A stretch of DNA of 64,000 nt, taken from positions 1,312,468 to 1,376,467 of the forward strand of contig JAHCVI010000005.1 of the NCBI GenBank assembly GCA_019096155.1, in the 5' to 3' direction. Below, in pieces: positions 49,401 through 61,447 of this stretch. The position numbers and the translations under genes are program-made. Numbering within the stretch: position 1 is the first letter of the stretch; every line of letters starts with the position of its first letter. The stretch is from Staphylotrichum longicolle. Lineage: Eukaryota > Ascomycota > Sordariomycetes > Sordariales > Chaetomiaceae. Under the pieces are notes generated by a model. It made no database searches. It worked only from the letters and a program-made list of their open reading frames with translations, and had not been told where the DNA came from.

Positions 49401-49721
49401 CATGTACCCCTCGAAACCTGGCACCTTGGCCAGCCTTTGCTTCAGGGACACGCATATTTGATAGAGGGACCGGGAGGCGTCGGCCCTTTGATTGATGATG
49501 TTGCTGGTTGCGACGACCTGGCCGTTCGCCGGTGCGGCAATTGTTGTGGCGGTGGACAGCGAGTTCACCGATGTGGAGGAGTTGGTGGAGGGGAAGGTGG
49601 CCGAGCCCGAGAGCTGGCTGGTGCGTGGCGCACTGGGCAAGCCCATCGCCGTCATTCTGTCGATAAAATCCATGGGAGCGGCAGGGCCCGTATTCATGCG
49701 TAGGACCGGAGCATGTGCCAT
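46405..49721 (-). CDS. cdc24: Cdc24/Scd1-type guanine-nucleotide exchange factor for Cdc42
   Basis: Five exons (49119-49721, 48515-49057, 48219-48461, 47969-48155, 46405-47918) give 1,029 residues in one frame. Domains in order are a CH-like domain (about 85-195), a Dbl-homology RhoGEF domain beginning near YRDYVVRELVDTERKYVQDL (about 240-430), and a PH domain (YEIYLFQCILLCC to WAAGLDQQRKE). A long Ser/Pro-rich linker and a C-terminal PB1 domain (KVKVNYEAGHYFTLV, DGDFVTIESDDDI) follow. Cdc24 activates Cdc42 at sites of polarised growth, and its PB1 domain binds the scaffold Bem1. All introns have GT..AG ends. A further short upstream exon is possible; the ATG at 49721 is the first in frame with the domain-bearing exon. 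Confidence 0.95.
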
Positions 49722-52451
49722 AACTTGCTCCCCGTCCGCACGCTGCCGGTGGAGAGGCCGCGAGGCGGGAGGGGTGATGGAGCCGCCAACAATCCCTGGA
49801 AAGGCCGGGGTTGCGTCTCAATCGGGGCCTCGCGCAAAACGGCGGAGTACACGGGTTGATGATGAACTTCGACTAAAGTCGAGATCGATGGTGTCGCGGG
49901 ATTCGAGAGGAGCTGCGGTCGTTCTCGGGCTGCAAGTGTCAAGACTTGGCTTGTCGGAGCCAGCCGTGTCCGCCTTGGGCGCTTGTTCGAGCTGAGTCTC
50001 GTGTCAGAATGGCGGCAAGCGGCGCCGTGTTTGTCGTCGTCGGAGTCTCGATCGTTGTTGATGTCGTATTCGGAGATGAGATCGCTTTATCGCGTTCGGC
50101 GGCCGGCTGCAGTGTCGTCGTCTTCCCTCCTTGCAGATGTAATGACCCGCGTGTCTCTCTTTCTGGCCTCCTCTTTCCCTTGTGGCTGGTTGTCTCCGCT
50201 CGTTGCTCGTTCGCTTTTTGTCTCGTTCCTTGTGGCTGTGCCTTTGCCGCTGCAGCGCTTCTGTCGCTCGCGAAAAAATGCCCCCAACGAGCAGCGGGCG
50301 TGAGTACCGAAGAATCCCACGGACTCGGGCTCGGGTCGCGGTGCTGAGATGTGGTTTGAAACGGAGGGTCGTGGCAAGTGACCGCTCTCGGAGATGGTTG
50401 GCTGGTTGGCGCGCAAAGGGTGCGGGCAGCAGCCTGTTCGGGGTTGCGAGGCGCTGGTGTGGGTTCCGGTTGGGGTGGGCTCGGGGCGTGGACACTGACT
50501 GACTGGGCAGAAAATGGGGGGCCACAGCGTGCGGCGGGCACAGGGCGGGGTGCCACAGACAGCGTGATCAACGCACGGCGTCTCGCTGACGGCCAGGTCC
50601 GAAACTGTCCTGGAGACCGCAACCACCAGGAATTTGCAGGAACTTGCTGTGTAGGTTGCGTCAGCAATGGGATTCCATGTTGCCTCCCACGGCTGATTCC
50701 AAATGGTGTGGTTGTTGGTGTCTTCATCGTCAAGTTTCACAAGCCTGGTGTTGGCGGGACTCGTGGCTAATCTAAAGTATCTTTACCCAGTGACCCCAAG
50801 CGAGGTCGAGGCAGGCATCTCGAGGTCCGCAACTGAGGCAGATACTCGCATGATACATAGCCTGGGTTTCTACCATTTCCCGGACCGTGTGAACCACACC
50901 AACTCGTCCTCGCTCGGAAAAGAGCAGCGGGCTTGCGGATAGACGTCGAGCGAGTTCCTTGAAGCAACCTGGAATGCATCCGCCGAGTACTCCGTACCCT
51001 TGGTTCTCCCTGGCATTCTGTGCATCTGTGCAGGACTCGGGCAGCAATCGAGGAGCTTCCGTTGCCTGACCGAGCTGATGGAGCTAGCCTGACCCGCTGC
51101 AGGCCAGCTTGCGGTCCATGCCTGACGGCCCTACACAGTACTTTGTAGCCTGCCTCCAACACATAAGGTACAAAGAGATAGTTTTTACGTCCATGGGATT
51201 TAGACAAACCACCTGAGATTATTTGCGGCACCTTCAACATCAGCCACGACTTTGCGCTTTGTGCGGTCGTTGACTCGTGGAAGGTGGACTTGAACGAGGA
51301 TCGACATCGCCTGGCTGCCCCTCCATTCAGGCATGATTCAGAGGGGCTCCCTGTTTCAGAAACCAACCCAGCCCTTTTGCGCTAAACCCTTTTGATGATG
51401 TGTGGGGTCAATCGTTGAACCCTTCCCCTGGCAGTGGTGGGCTTCAGGATGATATTTAGGGGAGGTTGAAGATAGCACGATACCGATCCGATGGACAGTT
51501 GGAATCCCAGAAAGTCGCCTCATGAACGCACTAGGTACTTTGGTACGTATATTAGGTACGCTACTGTATATTTCTGGACAGGAGTTCGCATGCATCGAGT
51601 TTCTGAATTGGCATGCGGACCTGCATTCCCCCATCGAAACCCCCACAATTTCACCCAAGACAGCGCAAGACCAGAACGTAAAAAATAGACCCTGAACGTG
51701 AGTAGAACAGATCTGGATTAAAACAGCGCAACACCTCAAGAGCGTAGAATTTTGCAGTAGGTTGCCCGAGAACTGATGTTGTTCGATGTATTTTTAATTG
51801 TGACAGGCGCGAAGCTGCATGCGATGCGATGCGATGCGATGAGATGGTGCTGTTGGCCCCTGCGTCGCTTTTTGCTGTCATCTTGTGCCTCCAAACTGCC
51901 GCCCGTCCCCACCAGGCCGCCGCTAGAACACTCTGGGAGTTGGTGGCCAACTGGTGCCGCCGCGCCCCGCCAGCCCCAGATCCAAGGCACGACGAGTGTT
52001 TGTCAGCGCCTCATCGCCTCATCGCAGAGCCGGGGCTGTTGTTTGTGTCTCCATCAACAGCAACAACAACACTAAAACAACAACAAACCGATTCTTAGAT
52101 CAAGGAACACCTAACAACCCATCGCCCTGTCTCGGAGACCACTGCAGCCGCCTCGTCGGGCAGCAAGGAACAGGGTCCTCGCGTAGCACAATTGACGGGC
52201 AGGGCTGCGCCACGGCACTGCATCACGACAATACGAATCCCGGAGACGCATCGTTGACGTTACACTGTTTTCAGCGCCAAAATTGCCAGCATTCACTCCC
52301 TGTGGCTCCCTTGAGACTCCCCCATCGGCCCTGCGGCGTCGCATTGTTTCTCTCATCATCGTCCATCCCTCGTCGCCCGCTCCCGTCCCCGTATGCGGCC
52401 GAGATCGAAGCTCGACGATCCTGAGTACAGATCCGCGCCCTCCGACAAGCG
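49722..52451. other. Long divergent intergenic region between cdc24 and the fwd-1-like gene
   Basis: About 2.7 kb without a supported gene. The sides close to both genes are probably long 5' leaders; the part near 52020-52100 has CAA-rich leader-like sequence. A GCGAT pentamer repeat lies near 51820-51840. Confidence 0.5.
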
Positions 52452-55400
52452 ATGTCTGGTTTTGCTCCCGATCCCGACGAAGGCTACTCTGAAGATCCTC
52501 TGACCGGCCTCTCCGCCGCGACGTCATTCTCGCTCAAGCCGCGCGAGGACGCCGTCACGGCTCTTGCGTCGGCTCGGACACGCGATGAGTTTCCGCCATG
52601 GTTGATACAGCACATCTCTAGCCTTTCCATATCTCGCAAGACCGGTAAGTCGCTGCCCCGTGTCGCTTCCGCCTGTGATCGGCCTGTTCTGGCGTACGTG
52701 TTGCTCACAGTGTTACGCGTCCAGAGCTTGCCATGGCCATCCTCAACGACCTCCCCACTACGGTGATATCACAGATTGTCGAGAATCTCCATCCCCGCCT
52801 CTACATCGACTTCGTCCGATACCTGCCTCCTGAAGTCTGCCTGAAAATTTTAGAGTTTTTGGATCCCGTGTCTCTCATCAACGTTGCGCGATGCTGCCGC
52901 GCCTGGTACGACCTCGCCCTGGACCGGAAGCTGTGGGAGCAGTTGTATTATCTGGAAGGATGGAAAGCTCAGCCGGACGAGATTGCAGCGGCGGAAAGGG
53001 AGATGAATGGGTCCTCGTCACATACACCCGGTGTTTTGCGCCGCATGCAATCGCAGGACGAGGGGCACGCGCATAAGAAGCGTGCCATCTCGCTCTCCCC
53101 CATGATCGACGCCGATACGGACACGGTGATGCTGGACGCAGGGACCGCTGTTCGGCAAGAACCGACGGAAATGGAGCCGGGAGAATCCAGCATTTTTGGC
53201 GGCCCTCGGAAACCCGCTCTCAAGTCGGGCATTACCCAGCGACTGGGCGACCTCGACATGCCCAGTGCGTCGTCAGCGTCCGATCCCAAGGGCAAGGCGG
53301 CGGACAAGGGCAAAGGAAGAGCATTATCACCTGGGCCCCACGACCTTGCACCTCGCAAAGACGATTTCCTCATGGCACCCACGCGTCTGGCCAAGTCGAC
53401 TCTGTGGATCTGGGACGGGCCGGCCTCGCGACACAAACTCAACTGGCGGTATCTATACACCATGAGGCGGCGCCTCGAGTCTAACTGGGAGCGGGGGAGG
53501 TGCGTCAACTTCCAGTTCCCACGCCCTGAACACCCCGAGGAGGGCCACCAGGAATGCGTCTACAGTCTCCAATTCAACGCGCAGTACCTGGTGAGCGGGA
53601 GTCGGGACCGGACACTGAAGGTGTGGGACATGAAGACCCGACGGTGCCTCCGCACTCTGGCCAAGCACAGGGGATCCGTTCTCTGCCTGCAATTCGATTC
53701 AGATCCCGACGAAGATCTGATTGTCTCGGGCAGTTCAGACTCGGATGTCATTGTCTGGAGGTTTTCGACAGGCAAGCCGATTCAGACGCTGAGGCATGCG
53801 CACCGCGAGTCGGTGCTGAATGTCAGGTTTGATAAGCGGATCTTGGTGACATGCTCGAAAGATAAGACCATCAAGGTATTCAACCGCAAGCCGCTTCGCC
53901 ACGGCGACCTGGGATACCAAGAGGTGGACCCTGTCCCGACGAGAATCAAGGACTACGGCTACAATCTCCCCATGACGCCCGACGACTATCCGGTAACCCC
54001 CGCCTGGACCATGATCGGCTCTTTGGAAGGGCACAGCGCTGCGGTCAACGCGGTACAAATCCACGGCCGCGAGGTTGTATCTGCGAGCGGAGACCGCTAT
54101 ATCAAGGTGTGGGATTGGCCCACATATGTGTGCACCCGCACCATCGTCGGCCACAACAAGGGCATCGCCTGTGTCCAATACGATGGCCGCCGCATCGTCA
54201 GCGGAAGCAGCGACAACGAGGTCAAGGTGTTTGACCGCCAAACAGGTCTGGAGGTCGCCAACCTGCGTTCGCACTCTAGTCTCGTGCGCACTGTTCAAGC
54301 CGGCTTCGGGGACCTGCCTTTTAGTGTCGAGGACGATCTCGCCGAGGCGAAGAAGGTGGACCAGGAATACTTCAAGGCGCTGGAATCGGGCCTGCTCGAG
54401 GAGCGAGAGCGTCCGAGGGCACACCGTCGTCTCGGTAATGCCGGGTCGAGACGGCCCGAGGACATTTGTGCTTACGGGGCCAAGCTGCCGCCCGGTGGTG
54501 GCGGTGGCAAGTATGGCCGGATCGTCAGCGGTAGCTACGATGCCAGCATCATCATCTGGCGGAGGGACAAGGAAGGGGTTTGGAAGGACCAGCATCACTT
54601 CAAACAGGAGACGGCCGCCGCAGCCGCCCTGCAGCACGACCGGGCGCAGCCCCTCCTCCCTCTGCATCCGTCGGTGCAGAGCTTGGTCAGCCGGGAAGCC
54701 TACAGGACGATGAGGGCGGCCGTAGCCGGGCCGACAATAACGGCGGCGGCTGATGCCGCGGGATCATCGACACCGGCGGCAACAACGGTAGCGCGGTCGC
54801 AAACGGCCAGCGCTCCGCCTGGTTCTTTAGCAACCGGGCCGACCTTGCCACCACTCAGCGCGCTGACCATGGAACTGGGCCAAACCGAAGAGGCATCGTC
54901 GGCTGGGTCACTGCAGCTGCGCCAAGCAATCGAGAGCGCCGTCCAGGGTGGCCCATTCGCATTGGCGCAAGCCATTTCATCCAACCCAGCCATCCTTACG
55001 CACAGGAGCTTCGTGGAGAGCGCCATCGACCGGCTGCAGAGCCCCGTGGTCAGGAGCCAGCTGCGGCAGACGTTCTCAAGCGCCCTCATCCGGGCACAGT
55101 TTGAGCAAGCCCGACAGAGACGCGAGGCGCTGCGGAACCAAGAAGCTACCGCATCAGCGTCGTTGGCGGTGGGGCAGTCTGCCGCGGGAGGAAGCACGAG
55201 TGCGCAACCGGCTGCTGTCTTGACTCCCGCTCAGCTGGCGGCCGCGGCGGCGCACCAAGCATATGCCCACATCCCCCAGGGAGCGTCTCTGCAGCAAGCA
55301 CCCGGCTCTGCCCCTGCTGCCGCTCCCTTGGCCGCCCCTGCACCTGCTCCCAACACCGGGTCTCTGTCGACTGCTGCTGGTGCTACCCACGAAACTGCGA

Positions 55401-55660
55401 CCCCGGCCCCGGCCCCGGCCAACGCTCACGTCCACGTCCAACCCCATGCGCAACAGCACCATCCGCATATTGCGCAGGCACCTGCGCCCTTTGAGGCCCA
55501 CGTCCACGACCCGGCCAACCCGGCGCGGGTGTTCAAGCTGCAGTATGACGCGCGACGCATCATCTGCTGTAGTCAGCGGAGTGTGATTGTGGGGTGGGAC
55601 TTTTGCTTTGGGGATCCGGAGCTGGAGGAGGCGAGTCGGTTTTTTGGGACCGTGGATTAA
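52452..55660 (+). CDS. fwd-1: F-box/WD40 substrate receptor of an SCF ubiquitin ligase, FWD-1 type
   Basis: Exon 1 (52452-52644) and exon 2 (52725-55660), split by an 80-base GTAAGT..CAG intron, encode 1,042 residues. Residues about 65-97 resemble the dimerisation helix that precedes the F-box in Cdc4/beta-TrCP proteins. The F-box is at about 98-140 (YLPPEVCLKILEFLDP to LWEQLY). Five WD repeats span about 338-580 (for example YLVSGSRDRTLKVWD and RIVSGSSDNEVKVFD). A sixth blade holds a 60-residue insertion, and the last blade (RVFKLQYDARRIICC, SVIVGWDF) comes at about 985-1030 after a long Ala/Pro/Gln-rich insert. In Neurospora, FWD-1 brings phosphorylated FREQUENCY to the SCF ligase, setting clock pace. 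Orthology is by architecture and length, so the symbol is tentative. Confidence 0.88.
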
Positions 55661-55897
55661 GCCACGGGCTTTGACGTGTGCTTGGGATGTTTGGATTGTT
55701 TCAGCGGCGCACGATTTGATGATGGGAATGGGAGACGTCGGATACCACGTCACGGGCCAGCGACCTGTATATATATGTAATGACCATACTAGAAGCGCAA
55801 TGCCGTTTGAACCGTTTCAACTCCATTACTTTCTCTGCTCCTCCAACATGCTGCCGCTACAGAAACCGTATAAACCAGACCCCATGTCAACCCTCCC

Positions 55898-56551
55898 TCA
55901 ACCAGCAGCCTCCTTCACCTTGCCCGCCGCCATCGGCGGCTCGTCAATAAACTCGGGCACCTCATCCTGCATAAAACTCGGCACCGCCCCTTCCATCCCG
56001 GCGCCCATCATCTCCCGCTCCAGCTCCACCTCCTGGCCCAGCGCCTCCAGCTCCGCATCCAGCTCCGCCTCGTCCACGTCCTCGGGGATATCATAACTCC
56101 TCGCCAGACTCTCCTGGATCTCGTTGCCCACGTCCAACAGGTCGGCCATCTCGTCCTGCAGCCGCTCGATCTTGTCAATGTCCACCTTGCCGTACTCCTT
56201 CCGCAGCGCCTTGTTGGTGCTCTTGAGCGCGTCGATCGTCACCATCGTGTTCTTGAGGTTGTCCTGCATCGTCTGCGCCTGCTCCATGTTCCACACCTGC
56301 GACTGCAGCTGGTCGCGCTGCGCCTCGTACTGCTTGCGCCGCTGCAGGACTTTGAGGGCCTTTTGCTTGAGGGCGGTCTTCCCGGGACCCTCGCGCATCT
56401 TGGAGAGCTTGGACTGGTAGCCTTGGAGCTCGGCTGTGATGGAGGCGAGTTTCACGTCGATGGAGGCGATGCGCGTGTCGATGTTGGAGATGGCTGAGTT
56501 GAGCGTCGCTTTGGGCGGCTTGGGCGCCGAGGTGCCGAAGAGGCGGTTCAT
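55898..56551 (-). CDS. vps60: ESCRT-III-associated Snf7-family protein Vps60 (CHMP5)
   Basis: The single-exon frame from the ATG at 56549-56551 gives 217 residues, the usual Vps60 size. MNRLFGTSAPKPPKATL is the diagnostic start, followed by a basic N-terminal helix pair and the long coiled-coil Snf7 core (ALKVLQRRKQYEAQRDQL, NMEQAQTMQDNLKNTM). A strongly acidic C-terminus with a helix that should bind Vta1 follows. Vps60 acts on endosomes with Vta1 and Vps4 in multivesicular-body sorting. The frame upstream of this ATG is open but low in complexity and antisense to another open frame. Confidence 0.94.
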   Translation of the reverse strand: MNRLFGTSAPKPPKATLNSAISNIDTRIASIDVKLASITAELQGYQSKLSKMREGPGKTALKQKALKVLQRRKQYEAQRDQLQSQVWNMEQAQTMQDNLKNTMVTIDALKSTNKALRKEYGKVDIDKIERLQDEMADLLDVGNEIQESLARSYDIPEDVDEAELDAELEALGQEVELEREMMGAGMEGAVPSFMQDEVPEFIDEPPMAAGKVKEAAG

Positions 56552-57260
56552 TGTGGAGTTTGCGTGCGCGCTGGGAGAGCAGATGGGGGAATGGGGTTTA
56601 TTGAGGTGGGGAGGTTGTTTGGAGATGTTTGGCTGGTCGTGGTGGTGTTGCTGGGTTGGGTTGGCAGGGTTTCGGTGGCAGATGACGACGCTGGTTTGGG
56701 TCCAGCCCAGGCGGAACCTGGAAGGCTGGCCACTGAGGGGCGGCGAGGCTGGGCGTTTGGCTTTGGCGGGGTTAGTGGGCTTCCATCCATGGATGCATCG
56801 GCCCCACTTCTTTTGGTTGCCAAGCAGCAACCTGGACCTTTCGTGCCAAGACATCCATGGATGTAAGAACACTCACAACTGCAAGACTTGGTCATTGGCA
56901 GTCGTTTTCCATAATTTCTGTAAAATGAATCTGTGGCTCTGCTTCAGAGTCAATTTACGGCAAGTTGGCAGTACGCCTGCCCACATGTTTGACACCGGGT
57001 AAGAAGGCATCACCCACATCACTTGCTCACGATGGTGTTAGGCAGTGATGAGAAGGGCTTTCCCCCGTGTAAGTCTCTCGGTCGGGTCGCATGGAAGGTG
57101 CGCCGTGATTCCATGGCCACATATCTGCCATTTTGCAGCCGCGCCCGTCAAGGAATGTTTTCCTGTAGCTTTGTCGCTTGCTCTGTTCATCCCCGGTATA
57201 AGTCGAAATCCACCCCATCAAAGTGATGAAACACCCATCATCTGCTGCTCCACCGCGACC
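56552..57260. other. Divergent promoter region between vps60 and the NmrA-like gene
   Basis: A GTATAAG word near 57195-57201 lies about 60 bases before the NmrA-like ATG and is a plausible TATA element. No further gene was seen. Confidence 0.5.
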
Positions 57261-58175
57261 ATGCCTCCGCAAACCATCCTCGTTGTGGACGCCACAGGTA
57301 AACAAGGCAGCGAAGTAATCAAAGCCCTCCTCGATCACCCAGAATCCCCGCTCCGCTATACCATCCTCGGCCTGACCCGCAAGGCCGAGTCCCCCCACAC
57401 CAAGGCCCTCGCCGGCATCCAACCAGGTACCACCTTCGTCGAAGGCGACATCACCATCCCCGGTCCCATCTTTGCCCCTCACCCCAGAGGCTCCATCGAA
57501 GGCCTCTTTTTGAACACCATCCACGGCAGTCCGACTCCCGAGGAGCAGCAGGCCATCCCCTTCATCGACGCCGCCGTCGAGCACGGCGTCAAGCGCATCG
57601 TCTTCTCGTCCGTCGACCGCGGCGGCGACGAAAAGAGCTGGACCAACCCGACAAACGTCGAACACTTCCGCGCCAAGCACAACATCGAGCTTTACCTGCG
57701 CGACAAGGCCGAGAAGGAGAATGGGAGGTTCGTCTGGACCATCTTGCGCTCCGTCGCCAACTTTGATAACTTGGACCCCGGCCTCACATGCCCACTCTTT
57801 GCCGCCATGTGGTTTGAGTCGTTGAGCCCGGAAACCAAGATTCAGTTTGTTGGATCGAGGGACATTGGCCTGTTTGCGGCCATGGCGTTTGACGACCCGG
57901 CCCAGTGGTCGGGCAAGGCGGTGGGGCTGGCCGGGGATGAAATGACGCTTGATGAGGCGATGTGGAGGTTTGAGAAGGTGACGGGAAAGGAGTTGCCGCA
58001 GTCATATGCGTTTCTGGGCAAGGCCTCGTTGTGGGCGATCGATGAGGTTGGGGAGATGTTTGCCTTCTGGGAGGAGGAAGGGTATGGGGCGGATCTTCAG
58101 GCGAGGAAGGGGGAGGCGCCAATGCAGGACTTTGAGACGTGGTTGGCACAGGATAGTCAGTGGTTTGAGGGCTAA
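57261..58175 (+). CDS. NmrA-like NAD(P)-binding protein (304 aa)
   Basis: One exon encodes 304 residues. The N-terminus ILVVDATGKQGSEVIKALL is the NmrA-type Rossmann loop (GATGxQG, here with Asp in the first position), followed by IEGLFLNT and the mid-domain VKRIVFSSVDRGG. WTILRSVANFDNL and the C-terminal substrate-lobe elements follow. NmrA-like proteins are atypical short-chain dehydrogenase relatives that sense NAD(P)+ and regulate, or act as reductases in secondary metabolism. Like most of this group it lacks a clear YxxxK pair, so a regulatory role is as likely as catalysis. There is no signal peptide. An ORF extension upstream to 57045 lacks homology. Confidence 0.92.
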   Translation: MPPQTILVVDATGKQGSEVIKALLDHPESPLRYTILGLTRKAESPHTKALAGIQPGTTFVEGDITIPGPIFAPHPRGSIEGLFLNTIHGSPTPEEQQAIPFIDAAVEHGVKRIVFSSVDRGGDEKSWTNPTNVEHFRAKHNIELYLRDKAEKENGRFVWTILRSVANFDNLDPGLTCPLFAAMWFESLSPETKIQFVGSRDIGLFAAMAFDDPAQWSGKAVGLAGDEMTLDEAMWRFEKVTGKELPQSYAFLGKASLWAIDEVGEMFAFWEEEGYGADLQARKGEAPMQDFETWLAQDSQWFEG

Positions 58176-58450
58176 AATGGGACTGAGGGACACTTTTCTG
58201 GGCTACGGTTGGTATTCCTCACGCTTTGTTTTGATACCCCTTCCTCCTGCAGGTTTAGGATGGTTCTGATAGTCTATTCCTTATGGCCTCTCCCTTACAC
58301 CCTCATCAGCCTACCGAGTTAGAGTGTTCTAGAGATATCACACGTTGGATCAACTTGTTGATCAGGTGCCATATGTTAACATTTACGGACTGAAGCGACG
58401 TTGTGATGACAGTCCTCATTGACTCGGAGTCTTGCAGGAGCAGGTAACAT

Positions 58451-60894
58451 CTACCCCCCCTGCTGGATCTCGACATGTGCATCCGCGCCAGCACACCAGC
58501 ACCTCAGCTCACCCGACATGTCCCAAATCGTCCTCACCTCCTCCACACACTCAGACACGTCACCTGGTAACTCCTCGACCGGCATCTCCTCGCCGAGTGG
58601 CCCCTCCTCGTGGCCCAAGAAACCAAAGCCGCCCTCCGCCTCCTGAACCGCCGTGTTCTTCACCCTTTCCTGCCTCCCCTTGTTCTCCTCTCCACCTCTT
58701 ATACCCCTTTTCACCTCATCTTCTCTACCCTTCACCTCCCCATCGCCCAACCCATCCTCCCCTTCCCCCGCCTTTCAGCCACAAACACAACCTCGACATA
58801 CCACCTCCCATCAACCAACACCCTCCCCACCTCCACACCCCGTGGCTCCTCCACCCTCCTGCTCTCATCAACCCCAACCCGCACATGCCCACCGCGCGAC
58901 AGCCCCCGTCAGCATACCACAGCACCGCGCCGCAAAAGACCCGCACCTCTCGCGTCTCCCTTCTTTGTTGTTGTTGTTGTGCGGGAGGAAGAAATGAGAA
59001 GACCCGTCTCTCGAAAAAGACTTCCGCCCGCTTGACCCCTCCCAGCGCCGCGGCGCTGTAGTAGGCCTCTCCCCACGCGAGGGAAACTGCCAGGCAAGGC
59101 GGGACATACCACTCAGCGTGAGGCTGCAGCGGTGTCCCAGGCGGGGGGAACTCAAAAGCCGGCGAAGGCGGTTCGGGCTGTGTCTCTGTGAAGGCGGCGG
59201 CGGCGCCGAGGAACGTCAGGGGTGGGTGGGGTAGGGACGCCGACGAGCAGGTGGTCGGGTTGGTGAGGGTCTTGGTTGTGAAGGGACGCGGGTGGGGAGG
59301 GTGCCGAGGGTTGTGGTGCCCGAGTTGCGTTTTGGATCTGGAAGGGTAGGTGTTAGTGAGTGTGGTGATGGTTTGGAGTAGTTGAGCTCCAGTGGGCTTT
59401 AGGGGCAAGTTTGCGGAGGGCTCACGCACTCAAGAAGAACAAGGGATAAACATACCAAAAGTTGCGTGAACTCGCTCACTCGCCCTTCCCCCAGATCGAG
59501 CTGCCTGACACCCACTGTTTGGATGGGTCCTCGGTTTGAGTGATCGGCACGTAGACCCAAGTGACGTTTCTCTGGGAACGCGGGCAAAGCTTGTCGACGC
59601 TCGGCTGGGCGGTTGGGTGTCTTCTGCCGTGGGCGTGGGCGCCAACAAACATGGCCGCCCGGAAAAAAAAGGTGATCCCAGTCACTGCGCCCAGCTCGAA
59701 CGTGCGGACAATGACTGGGGGGGCCATTGTGGCACCGAGGATGAAGTCGGAAGTCGAATAAACCGGCGGGGAGGGCGTGTCCCAGACCAGTGTTGGTTCC
59801 CGGCCAGTCAACACGCTATTGTTGATCGGCGGAGGATCGAGGCGAAGCACACCATCCTTCAGGAAAGCCGTGCGTTGATAGAGAGCCGCAGAGGCCATGA
59901 CGATGTAAGCCTTTTCTCCCTTCGCTGGGCCACAAGAAGAAGAAACCCCTGACTGGACGCGCTCAATCTTGGTAATGCCATGGGCATCCAAGGTGAGGAT
60001 CATGGAATCGCGACGAGGACAGGTGGCACGCGCCCGGTTTGTTCTTATCCAAGTGAGCTGTCCACCTTGCTCCCAGCTTTCGATCTTGGACAGGGCCAGG
60101 ACGCGAACGGGGCTTGTAGGCGTGTTAAGGAGGTCGGCAGCCAGAGTCAGGGTTGAGACAGCCCTCCAGAACCAAGAGTGCGGGTCCTGGGCTCGAATCA
60201 TGTCCAGGATCTCAACTGGGCAGCGACAAAACTGCGGAAAACCGGCCTGGCGCGCGACCCTGTTCACAACCTCCCGCGACATTGCGAACCGAGGTTCGAT
60301 GCCGAGGGGGCTGGCTGCCGGCCACGGGGTGCTCCATACGCCAAGGGTCCAGATGCGGCTCGAGGCATTGGCAGTATCCGGGGAGCAGTGGCCGCAAAAG
60401 ATATCGAAGCAGTCTCGGTGAAACCGGGACTGCCGAGAGGAATCTGAATGTCGTTAGATACACAAGTAAGCGGGGCACGTTGCAGGAGGGCCACTGGACA
60501 TACGACGCGCATGATTCGAAATCTCGGTAGAAATGGCGAAAGTCACGCTTGTGGGTATCGATATGGACCAGACCGTGACTGGGAAACGCGAACGGCTCTG
60601 AGAAGCCACAATAATCGGTGTTGTTGGCGTTCCCGTAGACTGGAACATGTCAGTGATCGGCCTGCGTCGTCTAAGAGAGATACGTGTGATCTTACGTGCA
60701 ACGACTTCGACGCCGTCTCCAATGGAAACATGGCACGTCCCACAACGGGAAAGCAGAGTGTGATGGGTATCCGTTGAGATCGCTGGTGCGACGTATGTGT
60801 TGGGAATTACCCGGCATTCAAGTTTGGAGAGCCGGCGCGCAGACTTTCTGGGGTCGGAAGGCTGCATTTTGGAGGTGCGGCGACGGTCAGCCAT
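58451..60894 (-). CDS. Uncharacterised Cys-cluster plus F-box-like family protein; one gene with several frame changes
   Basis: Exons 60696-60894, 60479-60639, about 59456-60429 and 58451-59337 are joined by introns of 56, 49 and 118 bases. The N-terminal part has a Cys/His cluster (CGTCHVS, YCGF, HRDCFDIFCGHC). EILDMIRAQDPHSWFWRAVS follows, then WDTPSPP and ITFFFRAAMFVGAHAH. Past an apparent TGA at 59476-59478, the sequence resumes with EAYYSAAALGGVKRAEVFF, VRVGVDES and a C-terminal CWC. This order matches an uncharacterised family common in sordariomycetes as I recall it. The stop at 59476 and phase changes at 58903-58907 and 58759-58762 each fit single bases lost from G/C runs. A five-Gln repeat lies in the last exon. 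Reading it as two genes is the main alternative. Confidence 0.68.
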
Positions 60895-61447
60895 CGATGA
60901 TGGTATGGTGATACGGCGATGTAGAACCTGGAAGCGTTGAAGCTTTAGCTGGAACGTTGGGGGAAGAGACGGCAAGCTGCGCTGTCCTCGATCTCTCAGT
61001 GAAACAAACACAGTCCAAGCTTAACACTTCTCAGTAAAACAAAAGGGGCGGCTGAATAGCACAGGAAATAAGAATAACAACCAGTCTGACTAGGTTAAGG
61101 CAGCGTATTCTGCTCACACGCGGCCTGCAGACAATGACATTATTTTCATGCAGCCCGTCGGGAACTTGTTGACTCCCGAGTTGCCGGTCTGCATTATGAT
61201 GGAACTGTACACTTGCAACCAATGCAGGCGTACATGGACGTGCCTTGCTGCTACTTGACGTGCTTTCACTCAGCAAGCCGTATGCTTCTGTTCCCCTATC
61301 GTAACTCGTCTCGTGGTGCTAGGTAAGGTATACAGCACTCATCGTACGCGGCGCGTTTCAACATCTTGGGCCTGAGACCCCCATCACCCATTGCACCAGC
61401 CACCACTCAAGGTCGAGTTGATATCGTAAAAAACACTGCATCCTTCC
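60895..61447. other. Intergenic; no gene recognised
   Basis: Promoter side of the Cys-cluster gene and 3' side of the hydrolase gene, both on the minus strand. Confidence 0.5.

Noticed and set aside
53735..54667. 310-codon minus-strand frame
   Set aside because: Antisense to the WD40 repeats of the fwd-1-like gene.
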